Assembly: GCF_000987955.1 (NCBI RefSeq)
Contig: NZ_LAZU01000031.1
Coordinates: 1-64,000, forward strand
From: Paenibacillus sp. DMB20
GTDB taxonomy: Bacteria > Bacillota > Bacilli > Paenibacillales > Paenibacillaceae
Reading direction: 5' to 3'
DNA: 64,000 bases
The position numbers and the translations under genes were made by a program. Below the pieces are notes generated by a model. It searched no databases, was not told the origin of the DNA, and saw only the letters and a list, made by a program, of their open reading frames with translations. Positions 9,010 to 18,785 of the stretch are shown here, piece after piece. How positions within the stretch are numbered: position 1 is the stretch's first letter; every line of letters begins with the position of its first letter.

Positions 9010-9780
9010 TCAATAGGAAGAGTTGGACATGATTTGTTTGAGCTTCTCGGTTGCCCGTTTTTGAATGCGTGAGACACTCATCTGGGAAACGCCAAGCTTT
9101 TGGGCGATAGCCCTCTGCGACTGCCCCTCCTGGAAAGCAAGAAGAAGAACCTTTTGCTCCTGTTCCTTCAGCTGGCTCAGTGCCTGCTGGAGATCCATCC
9201 GTTTTTCCACCGAATCATAGTCATTGACGTCGGAGCTGATCAGCTCGCCCAGGGTGGCGCCGGTTTCCTCTTGCGACAGGGGAGAATCCAATGATACGTA
9301 ATGATAGCACTCTCTTCCGGCGAGAACCTCCACCGTTTCCTCAACCGTTAAGTCCAGGAACTCCGCAATTTCCTTCACGTCCGGGGAGCGTTCCAGTTTA
9401 ACCATCAATTCATCGATAGCCTGCTGCACAAGCGCGCCTTTCTCTTTAATCCGACGCGGAACCTGGATATACCACGACTTGTCCCTCAGAAAATTTTTCA
9501 TGTGCCCGATCATGCTCTTCATGGCATAGGGCTCGAAAGGTATGCCCAGACTGATATCATACTGCTGAAGCAGCCGAATCAAAGCCATTTGGCCGACCTG
9601 ATACAAATCCTCGTAAAGATCGGGCCGGTTTCGGGCGATTTTACCCGCGGCCATTTTGACCATCGGCTCGTATTTTTGAATCAAGACGGTCGCAATCTCA
9701 TTATCCTTGGTCTGTTGGTATTCCCGAATCAGACTGATCGCTTCGTCTCTGGACTCAGGGGGAGTCACTTTATCATTCAT
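9010..9780 (-). CDS. sigB: RNA polymerase sigma-B factor (general stress sigma factor)
   Basis: A 256-residue sigma-70 family factor of the SigB/SigF/SigG group. Region 2 contains YEDLYQVGQMALIRLLQQYD (around residue 60) and the DNA-melting/-10 segment SMIGHMKNFLRDKSWYIQVP; region 3 follows, and region 4 ends with the helix-turn-helix SQRAIAQKLGVSQMSVSRIQKRA. It is the last gene of rsbV-rsbW-sigB, its ATG overlapping the end of rsbW by four bases, the classic order that couples the sigma factor to its anti-sigma kinase. It should direct RNA polymerase to GTTT-N12 to N14-GGGTA promoters, several of which lie nearby. Confidence 0.93.
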   Translation of the reverse strand: MNDKVTPPESRDEAISLIREYQQTKDNEIATVLIQKYEPMVKMAAGKIARNRPDLYEDLYQVGQMALIRLLQQYDISLGIPFEPYAMKSMIGHMKNFLRDKSWYIQVPRRIKEKGALVQQAIDELMVKLERSPDVKEIAEFLDLTVEETVEVLAGRECYHYVSLDSPLSQEETGATLGELISSDVNDYDSVEKRMDLQQALSQLKEQEQKVLLLAFQEGQSQRAIAQKLGVSQMSVSRIQKRATEKLKQIMSNSSY

Positions 9781-10229
9781 ACCCGCTCCTCGCTTTTCAC
9801 AAGCCGCTTGGTAAGAATAACCTCGGTTCCCTTTCCCGTCTGGTTGTTCACGCTCACTTCATCCATAAGCGCCTCCATCAAGTAAAAACCTAGACCTCCG
9901 ATCTGAACATCGTCGAGTTCTTTGTCATGGAGGGTTCCAGGGTTCTCCGTTTTTCCATTACTTTCGAAACTCTCCCCTTCGTCTCGGACCATAATGGATA
10001 ACGATTCGCTCGTCACCTCAAAAATGACTTCCACCATTCCGCCCTCTTGTCCGTATGCATACAACACGGAGTTATTGCAGGCTTCCGAAACGGCTACCTT
10101 CATATCTTCAATCTCTTCGTATGAAAAACCCATCTTGGAGGCAATTCCATACAAATTCAATCTGACAATATCTACATACTCAGCATTGGCAGGCAAGTTA
10201 AGCGTAACTCTTTGAACATCAGCATTCAT
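9777..10229 (-). CDS. rsbW: Anti-sigma-B factor, serine protein kinase RsbW
   Basis: A 150-residue GHKL-type kinase. Motifs: N-box SEACNNSVLYAYG, G1-box VRDEGESFES, and GGLGFYLMEALMDEV near the C-terminus. RsbW binds and blocks SigB and phosphorylates RsbV on serine; when phosphatase keeps RsbV unphosphorylated, RsbW switches partner and frees SigB. The ATG at 10229 (AAGGATCG upstream) overlaps the rsbV stop by four bases, indicating translational coupling. The frame opens upstream to 10271 inside rsbV and is not used. Confidence 0.93.
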   Translation of the reverse strand: MNADVQRVTLNLPANAEYVDIVRLNLYGIASKMGFSYEEIEDMKVAVSEACNNSVLYAYGQEGGMVEVIFEVTSESLSIMVRDEGESFESNGKTENPGTLHDKELDDVQIGGLGFYLMEALMDEVSVNNQTGKGTEVILTKRLVKSEERV

Positions 10230-10585
10230 TCTTTTCGATCCTTTCCTAATGGGAATTCTCCTGAGGGGCAAAAAAACTTCGCGATACCCGTCATTTCAAA
10301 CAGCTTTTGAATTTGCGGAGGTACCTCCTCCACCGCGAATCGGGCCTCCATGCCGTGTCTTGCTTTCAAAATGGACAATAGAATGCCAATGCCTGTGCTA
10401 TCGATATACGTCATATCCTTCATGTTGACGATCAGGTCCGTTTCCGCATTGCTTACAAGGGGCTCCATCACCAAGCGAAAATCCGGTGCGACGGAAAGGT
10501 CCAGCTCACCGCTCAGATAAACCTTGCAAACACCCTCGCTCATATCCGTCGTGGCATTGAACTTATCATTCGTATTTGTATTCAT
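10226..10585 (-). CDS. rsbV: Anti-anti-sigma factor RsbV
   Basis: A 119-residue STAS-domain protein. The phosphorylatable serine lies in TYIDSTGIGILLSIL (near residue 57). Unphosphorylated RsbV sequesters RsbW, so it is the output point of the upstream phosphatase (17038-18162). The start is ATG at 10585, seven bases after GGGAGAG; an in-frame GTG two codons earlier is less well placed. It is the first gene of the sigB operon and is preceded by a sigma-B-type promoter, implying auto-amplification. Confidence 0.93.
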   Translation of the reverse strand: MNTNTNDKFNATTDMSEGVCKVYLSGELDLSVAPDFRLVMEPLVSNAETDLIVNMKDMTYIDSTGIGILLSILKARHGMEARFAVEEVPPQIQKLFEMTGIAKFFCPSGEFPLGKDRKE

Positions 10586-10620
10586 AGACACTCTCTCCCG
10601 AAATTTGTTTTCCTTACAAA

Positions 10621-10646
10621 TAACCCGTTATTTCGTATCTTGAAAC
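10621..10646 (-). promoter_or_regulatory. Sigma-B-type promoter of rsbV-rsbW-sigB
   Basis: On the minus strand GTTTCA (10646-10641), 14-base spacer, GGGTTA (10626-10621), 36 bases before the rsbV start. It is close to the sigma-B consensus and sits where autoregulatory sigma-B promoters lie in other Bacillales. Confidence 0.6.
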
Positions 10647-10685
10647 AACCCAGCAACCAATTCTGCAGTGGTAATATTTCACGAT

Positions 10686-12370
10686 TCACGCATGATGAAT
10701 TCTCATCGGCTTCGCCTCCCCGGCAACCAAGGCGTGTTCGCCCCATGCAGGAAATGCATATTGCGACAAAACATGTTTGATGCTGCCGACCTTCACCGGT
10801 TTACTGATATATTCATTCATCCCCGCTTCAAGGCAGCGGTTTTGGATACCATCCATGACATTCGCTGTCATCGCAATAATAATGGGCTCGGGGCCGGACC
10901 GCTTTTTCTCCCGGATGAGACGGGTTGCCTCCAGGCCATCCATGACCGGCATCTGCAAATCCATGAATATCAAGTCATAGCTTTTGTTTTCGGCCATATT
11001 TACCGCCTGCCGGCCATCCTCTGCCAAATCCGCGGCAAGCCCTATTTTCTCAAGCATGCTTACCATCAGCTTACGGTTAATCGGATGGTCATCCACGACA
11101 AGAATGCCGGGCATCCGGTTTTCTTCCACGTCGTAATCCTCATGCGGTTCATCCAATCCCGCTATCCGGTCGTTTTCCTTATGCTTTTGAACCTGAATGG
11201 TAAACACGAAGACCGCGCCTTTCTCTTCGGCCGATTCAACCCGGATTTCTCCGCCCATCAGCTGGACGAGCGATTTGCAGATGGCAAGACCGAGCCCCGT
11301 CCCGCCGTATTTGCGGGTCATGGAGGAATCCAGCTGCGAGAAAGGTTGAACAGCCTGTCGATTTTATCCGCCGAAATGCCGATGCCCGTATCCCTGACGG
11401 TGAACTCAAGGGTAAGGGTATCTTCCTGATTTGCGGCAAGGGTAACGACGAGGTATACCCCGCCCTGATTCGTGAATTTAACGGCATTGGATACGAGATT
11501 CATCAGAACCTGGCGCAAACGCCCCATGTCGCCGTACACCATTTTGGGGATTTTATCCTCGATGAAATAGATCAGTTCAAGGTTTTTCTTGGAGGCTTCG
11601 GCCGAAAATAAACCGACAACCTCCTGAACGCAGGATTTGAGCTCAAACGGATGCTCCTCCAGCTCCATTTTTCCGGACTCCATCTTCGTGAAATCCAAAA
11701 TGTCGTTAATGATCGAAACCAGCGCATCGGCACTGTTCCTTATAATGTCCGCATATTCCCTCTGCTCGTCCTTGAGATCGCTGTCCATTAAAAGATCGAT
11801 CATCCCGATAACCCCGTTCATCGGCGTCCGGATTTCATGACTCATCATGGCCAGGAACTCGGTCTTTGCTTTGGCTGCAAGTTCAGCCGCCTCTTTGGCC
11901 TGCACAAGCTCATGGTTGATCTTCTCGAGCTCCTGGGTTTTCTGATGCAGAAGCATGGATTGGGTCTTCAATCTCTTGTTTGTCAAATACATATCGACAA
12001 AGCCCTCGATTTTGGACTTCAAAATCTGCGGAATGAACGGCTTTACCATATAATCGATGGCGCCGGCCGAATATCCGGCAAACAAATGCTCCGCTTCCTT
12101 GCTGTTGGCCGAAATAAAAATGATCGGAATATCCTTCGTCTTGTCTCTCGCCTTGATCAGGCGAGCCGTTTCGATTCCGTCCATTCCGGGCATCTGCACA
12201 TCCAGAACAATCACGGCGAAATCATATTTCAAGAGACATCTTAACGCTTCTTCCCCGGAAGTTGCTTTGACCAGTATATACTGCTCACTGTCGAGAACGG
12301 CTTCCAGTGCCAGCAAGTTCTCAGGGCGGTCATCTACCAGCAATATATGAATCGGTTCGTGAAACCCCAT
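10686..12370 (-). CDS. Hybrid histidine kinase REC-HisKA-HATPase-REC in the sigma-B island (one frameshift)
   Basis: Corrected length about 561 residues, all cytosolic. Residues 8-125 are a receiver (DDRPEN; phospho-acceptor in [13 protein letters not shown]). A coiled-coil follows, then HisKA ([19 protein letters not shown], near residue 175), HATPase ([25 protein letters not shown]), and a C-terminal receiver ([25 protein letters not shown]). A one-base deletion near 11348 (GTTGAAC where GTTGGAAC would give [11 protein letters not shown]) splits the frame within the ATP-lid region. GGAGG precedes the ATG at 12370. With receivers at both ends and no membrane segment, it looks like a relay between the large kinase and another partner. 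It has no counterpart that I know of in the Bacillus cereus sigma-B locus. Confidence 0.8.
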
Positions 12371-12389
12371 GGAATCCTCCTAAAACACT

Positions 12390-13299
12390 CTATTTGATCT
12401 TCCGGTATATCTTCTCCACCCGGTCCAGCGCTTCGTACGAATCACTGAAATTCGTAAAATGAATCGACTCCTTCGCTCCCAGTACAAGTATACCGAAATG
12501 GCTTAAGCTCTCATGAAATAATCCGTGCACGTGATTACGAAGATCATCGTTAAAATAGATCATTACATTTCTGCAGAAGATGACATTGAACTCATTAAAA
12601 GATCGGTCCGTGGCCAAATTATGCTCAGCAAAAATCATATTTTTTTTTTAAAAACGGATGAAAAATAACCGAATTGTACTTCGCCGTGTAATACTCGGAG
12701 AACGAGCCGTTTCCTCCCGCCTCCAGATAATTCTTCGTGTACTGCTTCATCCGTTTGATGTCATAGACGCCTTCCTTGGCCTGCTGAAGCGAACGGGAAT
12801 TCATGTCGGTCGCATAAATTCGGGCCTTGTCGTAAAGCCCCTCCTCATGCAGCAGAATAGCCATGGAATAGACCTCTTCCCCTGTAGAACAGCCTGCGTG
12901 CCAAATCCGGATGTACGGATAAGTTCTCAAGAGAGGAATGACCTTCTGCCTGAAGGTCAGAAATAAATCCGGATCCCTGAACATTTCGGTTACCGGGATC
13001 GACAAATTGTATATAAGACGCTCAAAGCACTCCCTGTCGTGAAGAACCTTTTCCTGCAGGGCCGAAATCGTGGACAACCCCTCCGCATGAACATGGTGCC
13101 ATATTCTTCGCCTTAAGGAAGGGAGGGCATAGTTGCGAAAATCATAACCATAAAACCGGTGGATTCCCGTAAGCAAAAGCTCAATCTCGATCAGCTCCAG
13201 TTCCCGGTCGCCGCCAGCTTCCGTCTTCATTTCATTGTCGGTATGGTCGTTAGATGTCATTCTTCGCACCGGCTTTCTCCCATTACGTTGTTCTGTCAT
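12390..13299 (-). CDS. CheR-type protein methyltransferase, RsbM-like (one frameshift)
   Basis: Corrected length about 302 residues. The N-terminal helical CheR domain contains HRFYGYDFRNYALPSLRRRI. The SAM-binding part contains IRIWHAGCSTGEEVYSMAILL, then ARIYATDMNSRSLQQAKEGVY, and at the C-terminus FNVIFCRNVMIYFND, all hallmark CheR motifs. The frame is broken at ten T (12640-12649); nine gives HPFLKKNMIFAEHNLA. No chemoreceptor gene is nearby. In Bacillus cereus an orphan CheR (RsbM) methylates the hybrid kinase RsbK to dampen sigma-B activation. Its position 21 bases after the large kinase fits the same role. The start choice (13299 or a downstream ATG) is uncertain. Confidence 0.8.
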
Positions 13300-13320
13300 T
13301 TATTTACCCAATAATGTTAT

Positions 13321-16300
13321 TTACGAATACAACCATACGCGCATGAGAGAGAGCAGCTGTTCCGTCTGAATCGGCTTCTTCATATAATCGGAAGCACCGG
13401 CTTCAATGCATTTCGCGCGGTCCTCTTTCATGGCTTTGGCCGTAAGGGCAATGATCGGCACCTTTTCGAACCGAGGCATCTGCCGCAGTCTCCGCATGGC
13501 CTCGTATCCGTCCATTTCAGGCATCATCATATCCATCAGGATCAAATCGTAGTTCGGATCGGATTCGAGCAGTTCCAAAGCTTCCCGGCCGTTTTCGGCG
13601 AAGGTAACCTCCATGCTGTAGCCTTCCAGCACGCTCGACAGGGCGAACACATTCCGGATATCGTCATCGACAAGCATGATTCTCTTGCCTTCGAAGAGCT
13701 GTTCCTTATTGTGCAGCTTCTGCAGGATTTTACGCTTATCCTCAGGCAGGTCCGCTTCCACCCGATGCAGGAACAAGGTGGTTTCATCCAGCAGTCGCTC
13801 CGGCGATTTGACGTCTTTAATAATAATCGATTCGGCATATTTGCGCAGGCGTGTCTCTTCCTTCGTATCCAGTTCCTTGCCCGTATAAATAATGATCGGC
13901 AGATCGACCAGATTCTCATCCTCGCGGATCCGGTCCAGCAGATCAAAACCGGTCATGTCGGTTAACATCAAATCCAGCACCATGCAGTCATAATGCTGCT
14001 TTTTAAGCTCTTCAATGGCTTCCGAACCGGTTGATACCGCTGTAATGGACACGTCATCATGCCCGATCAGCTCAATGATCGAATGCCGCTGAATGTCGTC
14101 GTCCTCCACGATCAGCAGGTGCTTCACGGATTTTTCCGCATAGGATTCAATATAGGAGAAAGCATCCTCCAGCGCTTCGCGTGAAGAAGGCTTCTTCAAG
14201 TAGGCGATCGCGCCCATCATCAATCCTTGTTTAACCTCATCGACAACCGAGATCACGTGCACGGGGATGTGACGGGTCACGGCCGAACCTTTCAGTTCGC
14301 CCAGGACGGACCATCCATCCATCACGGGAAGTTGGATATCCAGGATGATGGCATCCGGCTGATAAGACTGGGCCATTTTCAGGCCGATATCCCCCTGCAG
14401 GGCGACCAAACCTTTAAACCCGCGGCCTCTGGCCATATCCAAAAGGATTTTGGCAAACTTGGCGTCGTCCTCTACAATAAGCAGCACCTTGTCCCCTGGA
14501 CCGATCCGGTCGCGGTCGTCCTCGATCCGGATGGCCGGTTCCGGTTCCTTCGTCCGCTGCCGGCTTGGTGCGGTGTAACCGTTCTTGAGGATCAAGCCGG
14601 CTTCGGAAGCCTCCATCGATGCCGCTGCCTCTTGTCCGGAGGAGAAAGATTCTTCCCGGCGCGGGAGATACAGGGTAAAGGTGCTTCCCTCTCCTTCTTC
14701 CGTTTCCAAATGGATGCCGCCGCCCAGAAGTCTCGAAAGCTCACGGCTGATAGACAGACCAAGCCCCGTCCCCCCGTACTTCCGGCTTGTCGTTCCGTCC
14801 ACCTGCTGGAACGCCTCGAAGATCAGATCCGTTTTGTCGGCCGGAATGCCAATCCCCGTATCCTTTACGGAGAAACCGATATAGTTTCCTTTGCGGTCCA
14901 GGAACGCCGGAAGTTTGTCAGGTTCCGCCGGGGCAATGCTGACCTCCACCGAGCCCCTGCTCGTAAATTTAAACGCATTCGACAACAGGTTCCGCAGGAT
15001 CTGCTTCACCCTATGTCCGTCCGTAATCAGGCTCGGCGGCACATGTTCGTCAATCCGTACCTTCAGGTCGATATGCTTTTTGGAAGCTACCGCATCGAAG
15101 TTCTGATGAACGAATGCCTCAATGTCTTTCATCGGGACAGATTCCCGGTTGATTTCCATTTTGCCCGCATCCACTTTGGACAGGTCCAGAATTTCATCGA
15201 TCATTTTGAGCAGATCGGCTCCAGACATATAAATCGTCTGCGCATATTCGATTTGTTTGGGCGTCAAATTCCCGTCCTTATTCTCAAACAAAAGCTGGGA
15301 TAAAATCAGCAGGCTGTTTAGCGGGGTACGCAGCTCATGCGACATGTTGGCCATAAACTCCGACTTGTATTTGGTCGTTACCGACAGCTGCATAGCCTGC
15401 TTTTCGAGCTGTATCCTTGCTTTTTCGATCTCGTCGTTCTTTTCTTCGACTTGCTGCACCTGTTCTTCCAGGGCTCGGGTTTTGGCGACCAGTTCCGTAT
15501 TGTAATGCTCCAGTTCTTCCTGTTGGCGCTGGAGCAGCTCTTCGGAACGTTTCAGCGCTTCGGTCTGCTCCTCCAGATTTTCATTGGATCGCCGCAGCTC
15601 TTCCTGTTGGGTCTGAAGCTCTTCCGACTGGCACTGAAGCTCTTCCGTCAACGCCTGGGATTCCCGCAGCAGTTCCTCTACCCGCAGCCGTCCGGTAATA
15701 TTGTTGAGTATGATGCCCAGAGATTGCGACAATTGGGATAACAGCTGTTTCTGAAGCGAAGTGAATGGTTCAAATGAAGCCATTTCGACTACGCCCAGAA
15801 CGGTATTTTCAAACAAAACCGGGTAAATCATAACGGCAGCCGGTTTGGAAGAGCCCCATGCCGATTTTACGTTAAGATAGTCATCTGGCGGACTGTTTAA
15901 AATAATGGGCTTCTTGTCTAGCGCTGCCTGTCCGACAAGCCCCTCGCCGACCTGGAAAATCATCTTCGGCTGCTCGCCGCCCTCAAATGCGTAAGTACCC
16001 TTCATTTCCAGCTTGTTCGGGCTCTTGTCTTCCTCCCGTGTATACAAGGCACCGTACTGAGCCCCGAGAACCGGCGTAAACTCGCTGACAAACCGCTGGC
16101 CGATCTCCGTAAGGGAGCTGACTCCCTGCAGCAATTCCGTCATTCTGGCCATGTTTTGGTTGATCCAGGATTGATCGCGCTGGGCCTCCATATAATTCTG
16201 CTCCAGCCGCCGTTTCTCCTCGATGTCCCCGGCCATTTCCTTGAACACCTGGGCAACCTGCCCGATTTCATCCTTCGAGGCGACCCTGATCCGCCTTAAC

Positions 16301-17034
16301 GCTTTAAGCCGGCCCTCCCCGAAGCTCTTGATCATCAAAGATACGATGTTAATGCCGCGCGTAATGCTTGGAACTATCCATAATATGACAATCAGGCCTA
16401 AGATCAGGCCTGCCGCCATGAAAATGGTAGTCGTCATGAGTGAACGCTCGTACGCTGATTTGGCATCCGCGATATCCTCGGAAATTTTGTGGTCCTCGTA
16501 ACTGGACAATGCATTAAGGCTGTCCAGCATCTCCTCCTGAACCGCTTGTCCTGTTGTAATCCGAAAAGAATTGGCGCTGCTTAAATTGCCCTCCCCAAGA
16601 AGTTCGAGCGCTCTGTTTTGATAATCGAGATACTGGATGGTCGCCTTTTCGATCCGCTCGAGCAGCTGCAGCTCCTCGGCGGAATTTTGCTGTTTCTTCA
16701 ATGAACTATAGTAATCAGCCGCAACTTCGGTCATTTGCTCGATCTGTTGCTTCATTTTTGCGGAAGTGGCTGTTTCCTTGCTCAGCATCATGTTGGTAAG
16801 CGTGCGCGCCATATCATTGACCTGGCCCCTCATGGCGCTGGAATCCCGAACCTTCTGGTAACGATCGCTATATATAGAATCGAGCTGGCCATTCATAAAG
16901 CTGAGACGGTCATAGCCGACAAGTGTCAGAACAAGCATGATCGCAAGCAGCGTAGCAAATCCGATGACCAGCTTGCTTTTTATTTTCACTTTCGTTTCCC
17001 CTCTCCCGATTTTAGAGATATCCAGACAAGACAT
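13321..17034 (-). CDS. Giant hybrid sensor histidine kinase, RsbK-like (TM-CHASE3?-TM-HAMP-GAF-HK-3xREC)
   Basis: A 1237-residue protein. TM1 is about residues 20-42, then a ~160-residue extracellular helical domain of CHASE3 kind, TM2 about 203-223, HAMP about 224-275, GAF about 305-445, and a long coiled coil to about 575. HisKA follows (FMANMSHELRTPLNSLLIL), then HATPase (NLLSNAFKFTSRG, DTGIGIPADK, GGTGLGLSIS). Three receivers end the protein, with acceptors in AIILDIQLPVMDG, CMVLDLMLTDMTG and LILMDMMMPEMDG. This is the plan of RsbK of Bacillus cereus with extra receivers. It lies directly after the REC-PP2C gene (stop at 17038) and before the CheR gene. The start may be ATG 17034 (GGGAAG upstream) or GTG 16989 (AGAGGGG upstream), which would begin right before TM1. 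Confidence 0.85.
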   Translation of the reverse strand: MSCLDISKIGRGETKVKIKSKLVIGFATLLAIMLVLTLVGYDRLSFMNGQLDSIYSDRYQKVRDSSAMRGQVNDMARTLTNMMLSKETATSAKMKQQIEQMTEVAADYYSSLKKQQNSAEELQLLERIEKATIQYLDYQNRALELLGEGNLSSANSFRITTGQAVQEEMLDSLNALSSYEDHKISEDIADAKSAYERSLMTTTIFMAAGLILGLIVILWIVPSITRGINIVSLMIKSFGEGRLKALRRIRVASKDEIGQVAQVFKEMAGDIEEKRRLEQNYMEAQRDQSWINQNMARMTELLQGVSSLTEIGQRFVSEFTPVLGAQYGALYTREEDKSPNKLEMKGTYAFEGGEQPKMIFQVGEGLVGQAALDKKPIILNSPPDDYLNVKSAWGSSKPAAVMIYPVLFENTVLGVVEMASFEPFTSLQKQLLSQLSQSLGIILNNITGRLRVEELLRESQALTEELQCQSEELQTQQEELRRSNENLEEQTEALKRSEELLQRQQEELEHYNTELVAKTRALEEQVQQVEEKNDEIEKARIQLEKQAMQLSVTTKYKSEFMANMSHELRTPLNSLLILSQLLFENKDGNLTPKQIEYAQTIYMSGADLLKMIDEILDLSKVDAGKMEINRESVPMKDIEAFVHQNFDAVASKKHIDLKVRIDEHVPPSLITDGHRVKQILRNLLSNAFKFTSRGSVEVSIAPAEPDKLPAFLDRKGNYIGFSVKDTGIGIPADKTDLIFEAFQQVDGTTSRKYGGTGLGLSISRELSRLLGGGIHLETEEGEGSTFTLYLPRREESFSSGQEAAASMEASEAGLILKNGYTAPSRQRTKEPEPAIRIEDDRDRIGPGDKVLLIVEDDAKFAKILLDMARGRGFKGLVALQGDIGLKMAQSYQPDAIILDIQLPVMDGWSVLGELKGSAVTRHIPVHVISVVDEVKQGLMMGAIAYLKKPSSREALEDAFSYIESYAEKSVKHLLIVEDDDIQRHSIIELIGHDDVSITAVSTGSEAIEELKKQHYDCMVLDLMLTDMTGFDLLDRIREDENLVDLPIIIYTGKELDTKEETRLRKYAESIIIKDVKSPERLLDETTLFLHRVEADLPEDKRKILQKLHNKEQLFEGKRIMLVDDDIRNVFALSSVLEGYSMEVTFAENGREALELLESDPNYDLILMDMMMPEMDGYEAMRRLRQMPRFEKVPIIALTAKAMKEDRAKCIEAGASDYMKKPIQTEQLLSLMRVWLYS

Positions 17035-17037
17035 TTA

Positions 17038-18162
17038 TCATCTTCCCGCTCTTTTGCCTGGTCCTCCACAAAAAAACTGCTGTTTCATTTCCTCTTCCCG
17101 CCACAGATTGGATCCCCCTAAACGGGATTTCAGAAAATCAAGTTTATCGTCATGGCTGCCCGGAACGATTTCAAGCAGCCCATCGGTGTACATGGCCAAA
17201 TGGGCTTCTCCTTCATAGGTGAAGCTTCGCGGCTCCATCTCATGAATGCGGTCGAACAGCCCTACCGGACAGCAGCCCTGATCAAGCGTCATCACCGTAC
17301 CGTCCTGGCTGAAAAACAACGCCGGGGGATGGCCCGCATTAACGTAATCCACGCGTTTCATGCGAGTATCCACCACGACATATATAGCCGTAAAATAATA
17401 CTGAATAAGCTGGTCTTCAATATGAAGCTGGTTGAACCTCCGGTTCAGTTCCTGTATAACCTTCTCCGGTTCCACATATGTGGTTACGGTATCTTTCAGC
17501 ACGGAGGCAATGAACATGCAGAATAAGGACGAGGAAATTCCGTGGCCCATCATATCCAGCAAAATAATGCCGTATCGTCCGTCGCCAAGGTCGTACCAGG
17601 CATACAGATCGCCGGCCAGCTCGGCGGAAGGCTGATACAGCGCGTGAACCTCAAACCGTTCTTCTTCGATCGGAGAGCTGAGCACCGCATTTTGAACCTT
17701 GGCGGCGAGCTTTAGCTCATCATGAATCCGCTGCTCTCTCTCCTTATGCCAGTCTTTCTCGTGCTTCAGCCGGAGGGCAAGCCGAATCCGTGCCATCAGC
17801 TCCACTTTATTGATCGGCTTGGTCACATAGTCCACGGCTCCGACATCCAGGGCTTCCGCGAGCTTCTTGGAATCCCCCACGGCAGTTACCATAATGATCG
17901 GTATATCTTTTAAATGGTCATACTGCTGCACGATGCGGCAGGCCTCAATGCCATCCATTTCGGGCATCATCATGTCCAGCAGTATCAGGTCAATGTCGAT
18001 TCGCTTGGGGCGGAGATCCGCCGTTGCGCCCCCGATACCGAGATGCTCCAGCATCTCCAACGCCGAGGGAGCGGTAACGATATCCCTGTATTGCTCTTTC
18101 TTTAAGATTTCTCGGATAATTATGACGTTAGTCGGATTGTCATCAACAATTAGTATTCTCAT
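17038..18162 (-). CDS. Response regulator-PP2C serine phosphatase, RsbY/RsbU-like
   Basis: A 374-residue protein. Residues 1-130 are a receiver (LIVDDNPTNV; phospho-Asp in LILLDMMMPEMDG; Lys in VTKPIN). Residues ~150-365 are a PPM/SpoIIE-type phosphatase with the metal ligands in ELAGDLYAWYDLGDG and IILLDMMGHGISSSL, and later VDYVNAGHPPALFF and LAMYTDGLLEI. It should dephosphorylate RsbV-P when its receiver is phosphorylated by the adjacent hybrid kinase. Same strand as rsbV-rsbW-sigB; AAGGAGAGGG precedes the ATG. It heads the signalling island. Confidence 0.88.
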   Translation of the reverse strand: MRILIVDDNPTNVIIIREILKKEQYRDIVTAPSALEMLEHLGIGGATADLRPKRIDIDLILLDMMMPEMDGIEACRIVQQYDHLKDIPIIMVTAVGDSKKLAEALDVGAVDYVTKPINKVELMARIRLALRLKHEKDWHKEREQRIHDELKLAAKVQNAVLSSPIEEERFEVHALYQPSAELAGDLYAWYDLGDGRYGIILLDMMGHGISSSLFCMFIASVLKDTVTTYVEPEKVIQELNRRFNQLHIEDQLIQYYFTAIYVVVDTRMKRVDYVNAGHPPALFFSQDGTVMTLDQGCCPVGLFDRIHEMEPRSFTYEGEAHLAMYTDGLLEIVPGSHDDKLDFLKSRLGGSNLWREEEMKQQFFCGGPGKRAGR

Positions 18163-18305
18163 AACCCTCTCCTTAACGTGATTCTTAATGCTCGGAAATC
18201 TTTATTCCAAACTATTATACTATAGCAGCAGCTTGCAGACGGCTTTCCGGCAGAAACGGCTGACTCTTCCTGCGGACGTTTGAAGCATCCCCTTTTAAAA
18301 ACATA

Positions 18306-18342
18306 GATAAGGAATGAGACAGCCTTTGTCCCATTCCTTATC
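18306..18342 (-). terminator. Terminator of the YflT-type gene
   Basis: Inverted repeat GATAAGGAATG-GACA / TGTC-CATTCCTTATC around a short loop, with T-rich flanks on both sides. It lies 50 bases past the stop of the 18393-18740 gene. Confidence 0.6.
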
Positions 18343-18392
18343 CATGTTTTAAGCCTTATGATTTCGGCTGTAACGGTTCTTAGCCCAAGATC

Positions 18393-18740
18393 TTAAGGCT
18401 GATCTTTTTTGGCAATCACAAGGACCTTGCCCAAGTCGAGCTGTTTTTCATAAAAATCGGCCTCCGCTTCCGTAAACCCCAGTGAAACGATTTTTGCCCG
18501 AAGTTCATCCCCGCGGGACCGAAAAAGATTCGCGATCGAATCAAATATGCCTTCTTCCTTTATGCCGACCTCTTTGGCATCCGAAGCCTGGACAACGCGC
18601 TCCGTCTTGTCGGAGTCATGCGCCAGCACAAAAATGTGGTCGGACATATAACCCGCGGTTTTCAAATTTTGGACTTCCTGAACGGCTTGCGTGCCGTTTT
18701 CGACGATTTTGGCATAAGCTTTTGCATTCGTAGATTCCAT
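18393..18740 (-). CDS. General stress protein, YflT/GSP17M-type domain
   Basis: A 115-residue cytosolic protein of the heat-induced stress protein YflT family (PF11181): the N-terminus has VQEVQNLKTAGYMSDHIFVLAHD and the middle has DSIANLFRSRGDELRAKI. YflT-type proteins belong to the sigma-B regulon in Bacillus; biochemical role unknown. AAAGGAGG precedes the ATG. A sigma-B-like promoter lies 46 bases upstream. Proximity to the sigma-B island supports the assignment. Confidence 0.85.
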   Translation of the reverse strand: MESTNAKAYAKIVENGTQAVQEVQNLKTAGYMSDHIFVLAHDSDKTERVVQASDAKEVGIKEEGIFDSIANLFRSRGDELRAKIVSLGFTEAEADFYEKQLDLGKVLVIAKKDQP

Positions 18741-18785
18741 ATCGAAAACCTCCTTTGGGATTCCAAGGGTAGAGCCCTAGGTTAA

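Noticed and set aside
12640..12649. Phase-variable homopolymer switching of the CheR gene
   Set aside because: The same +1 defect is seen in many unrelated housekeeping genes here (cydA, ECF sigma, permeases), so a sequencing error is simpler.
14227..15303. A 358-codon plus-strand frame opposite the large hybrid kinase
   Set aside because: Kinase and receiver motifs on the minus strand explain the sequence.
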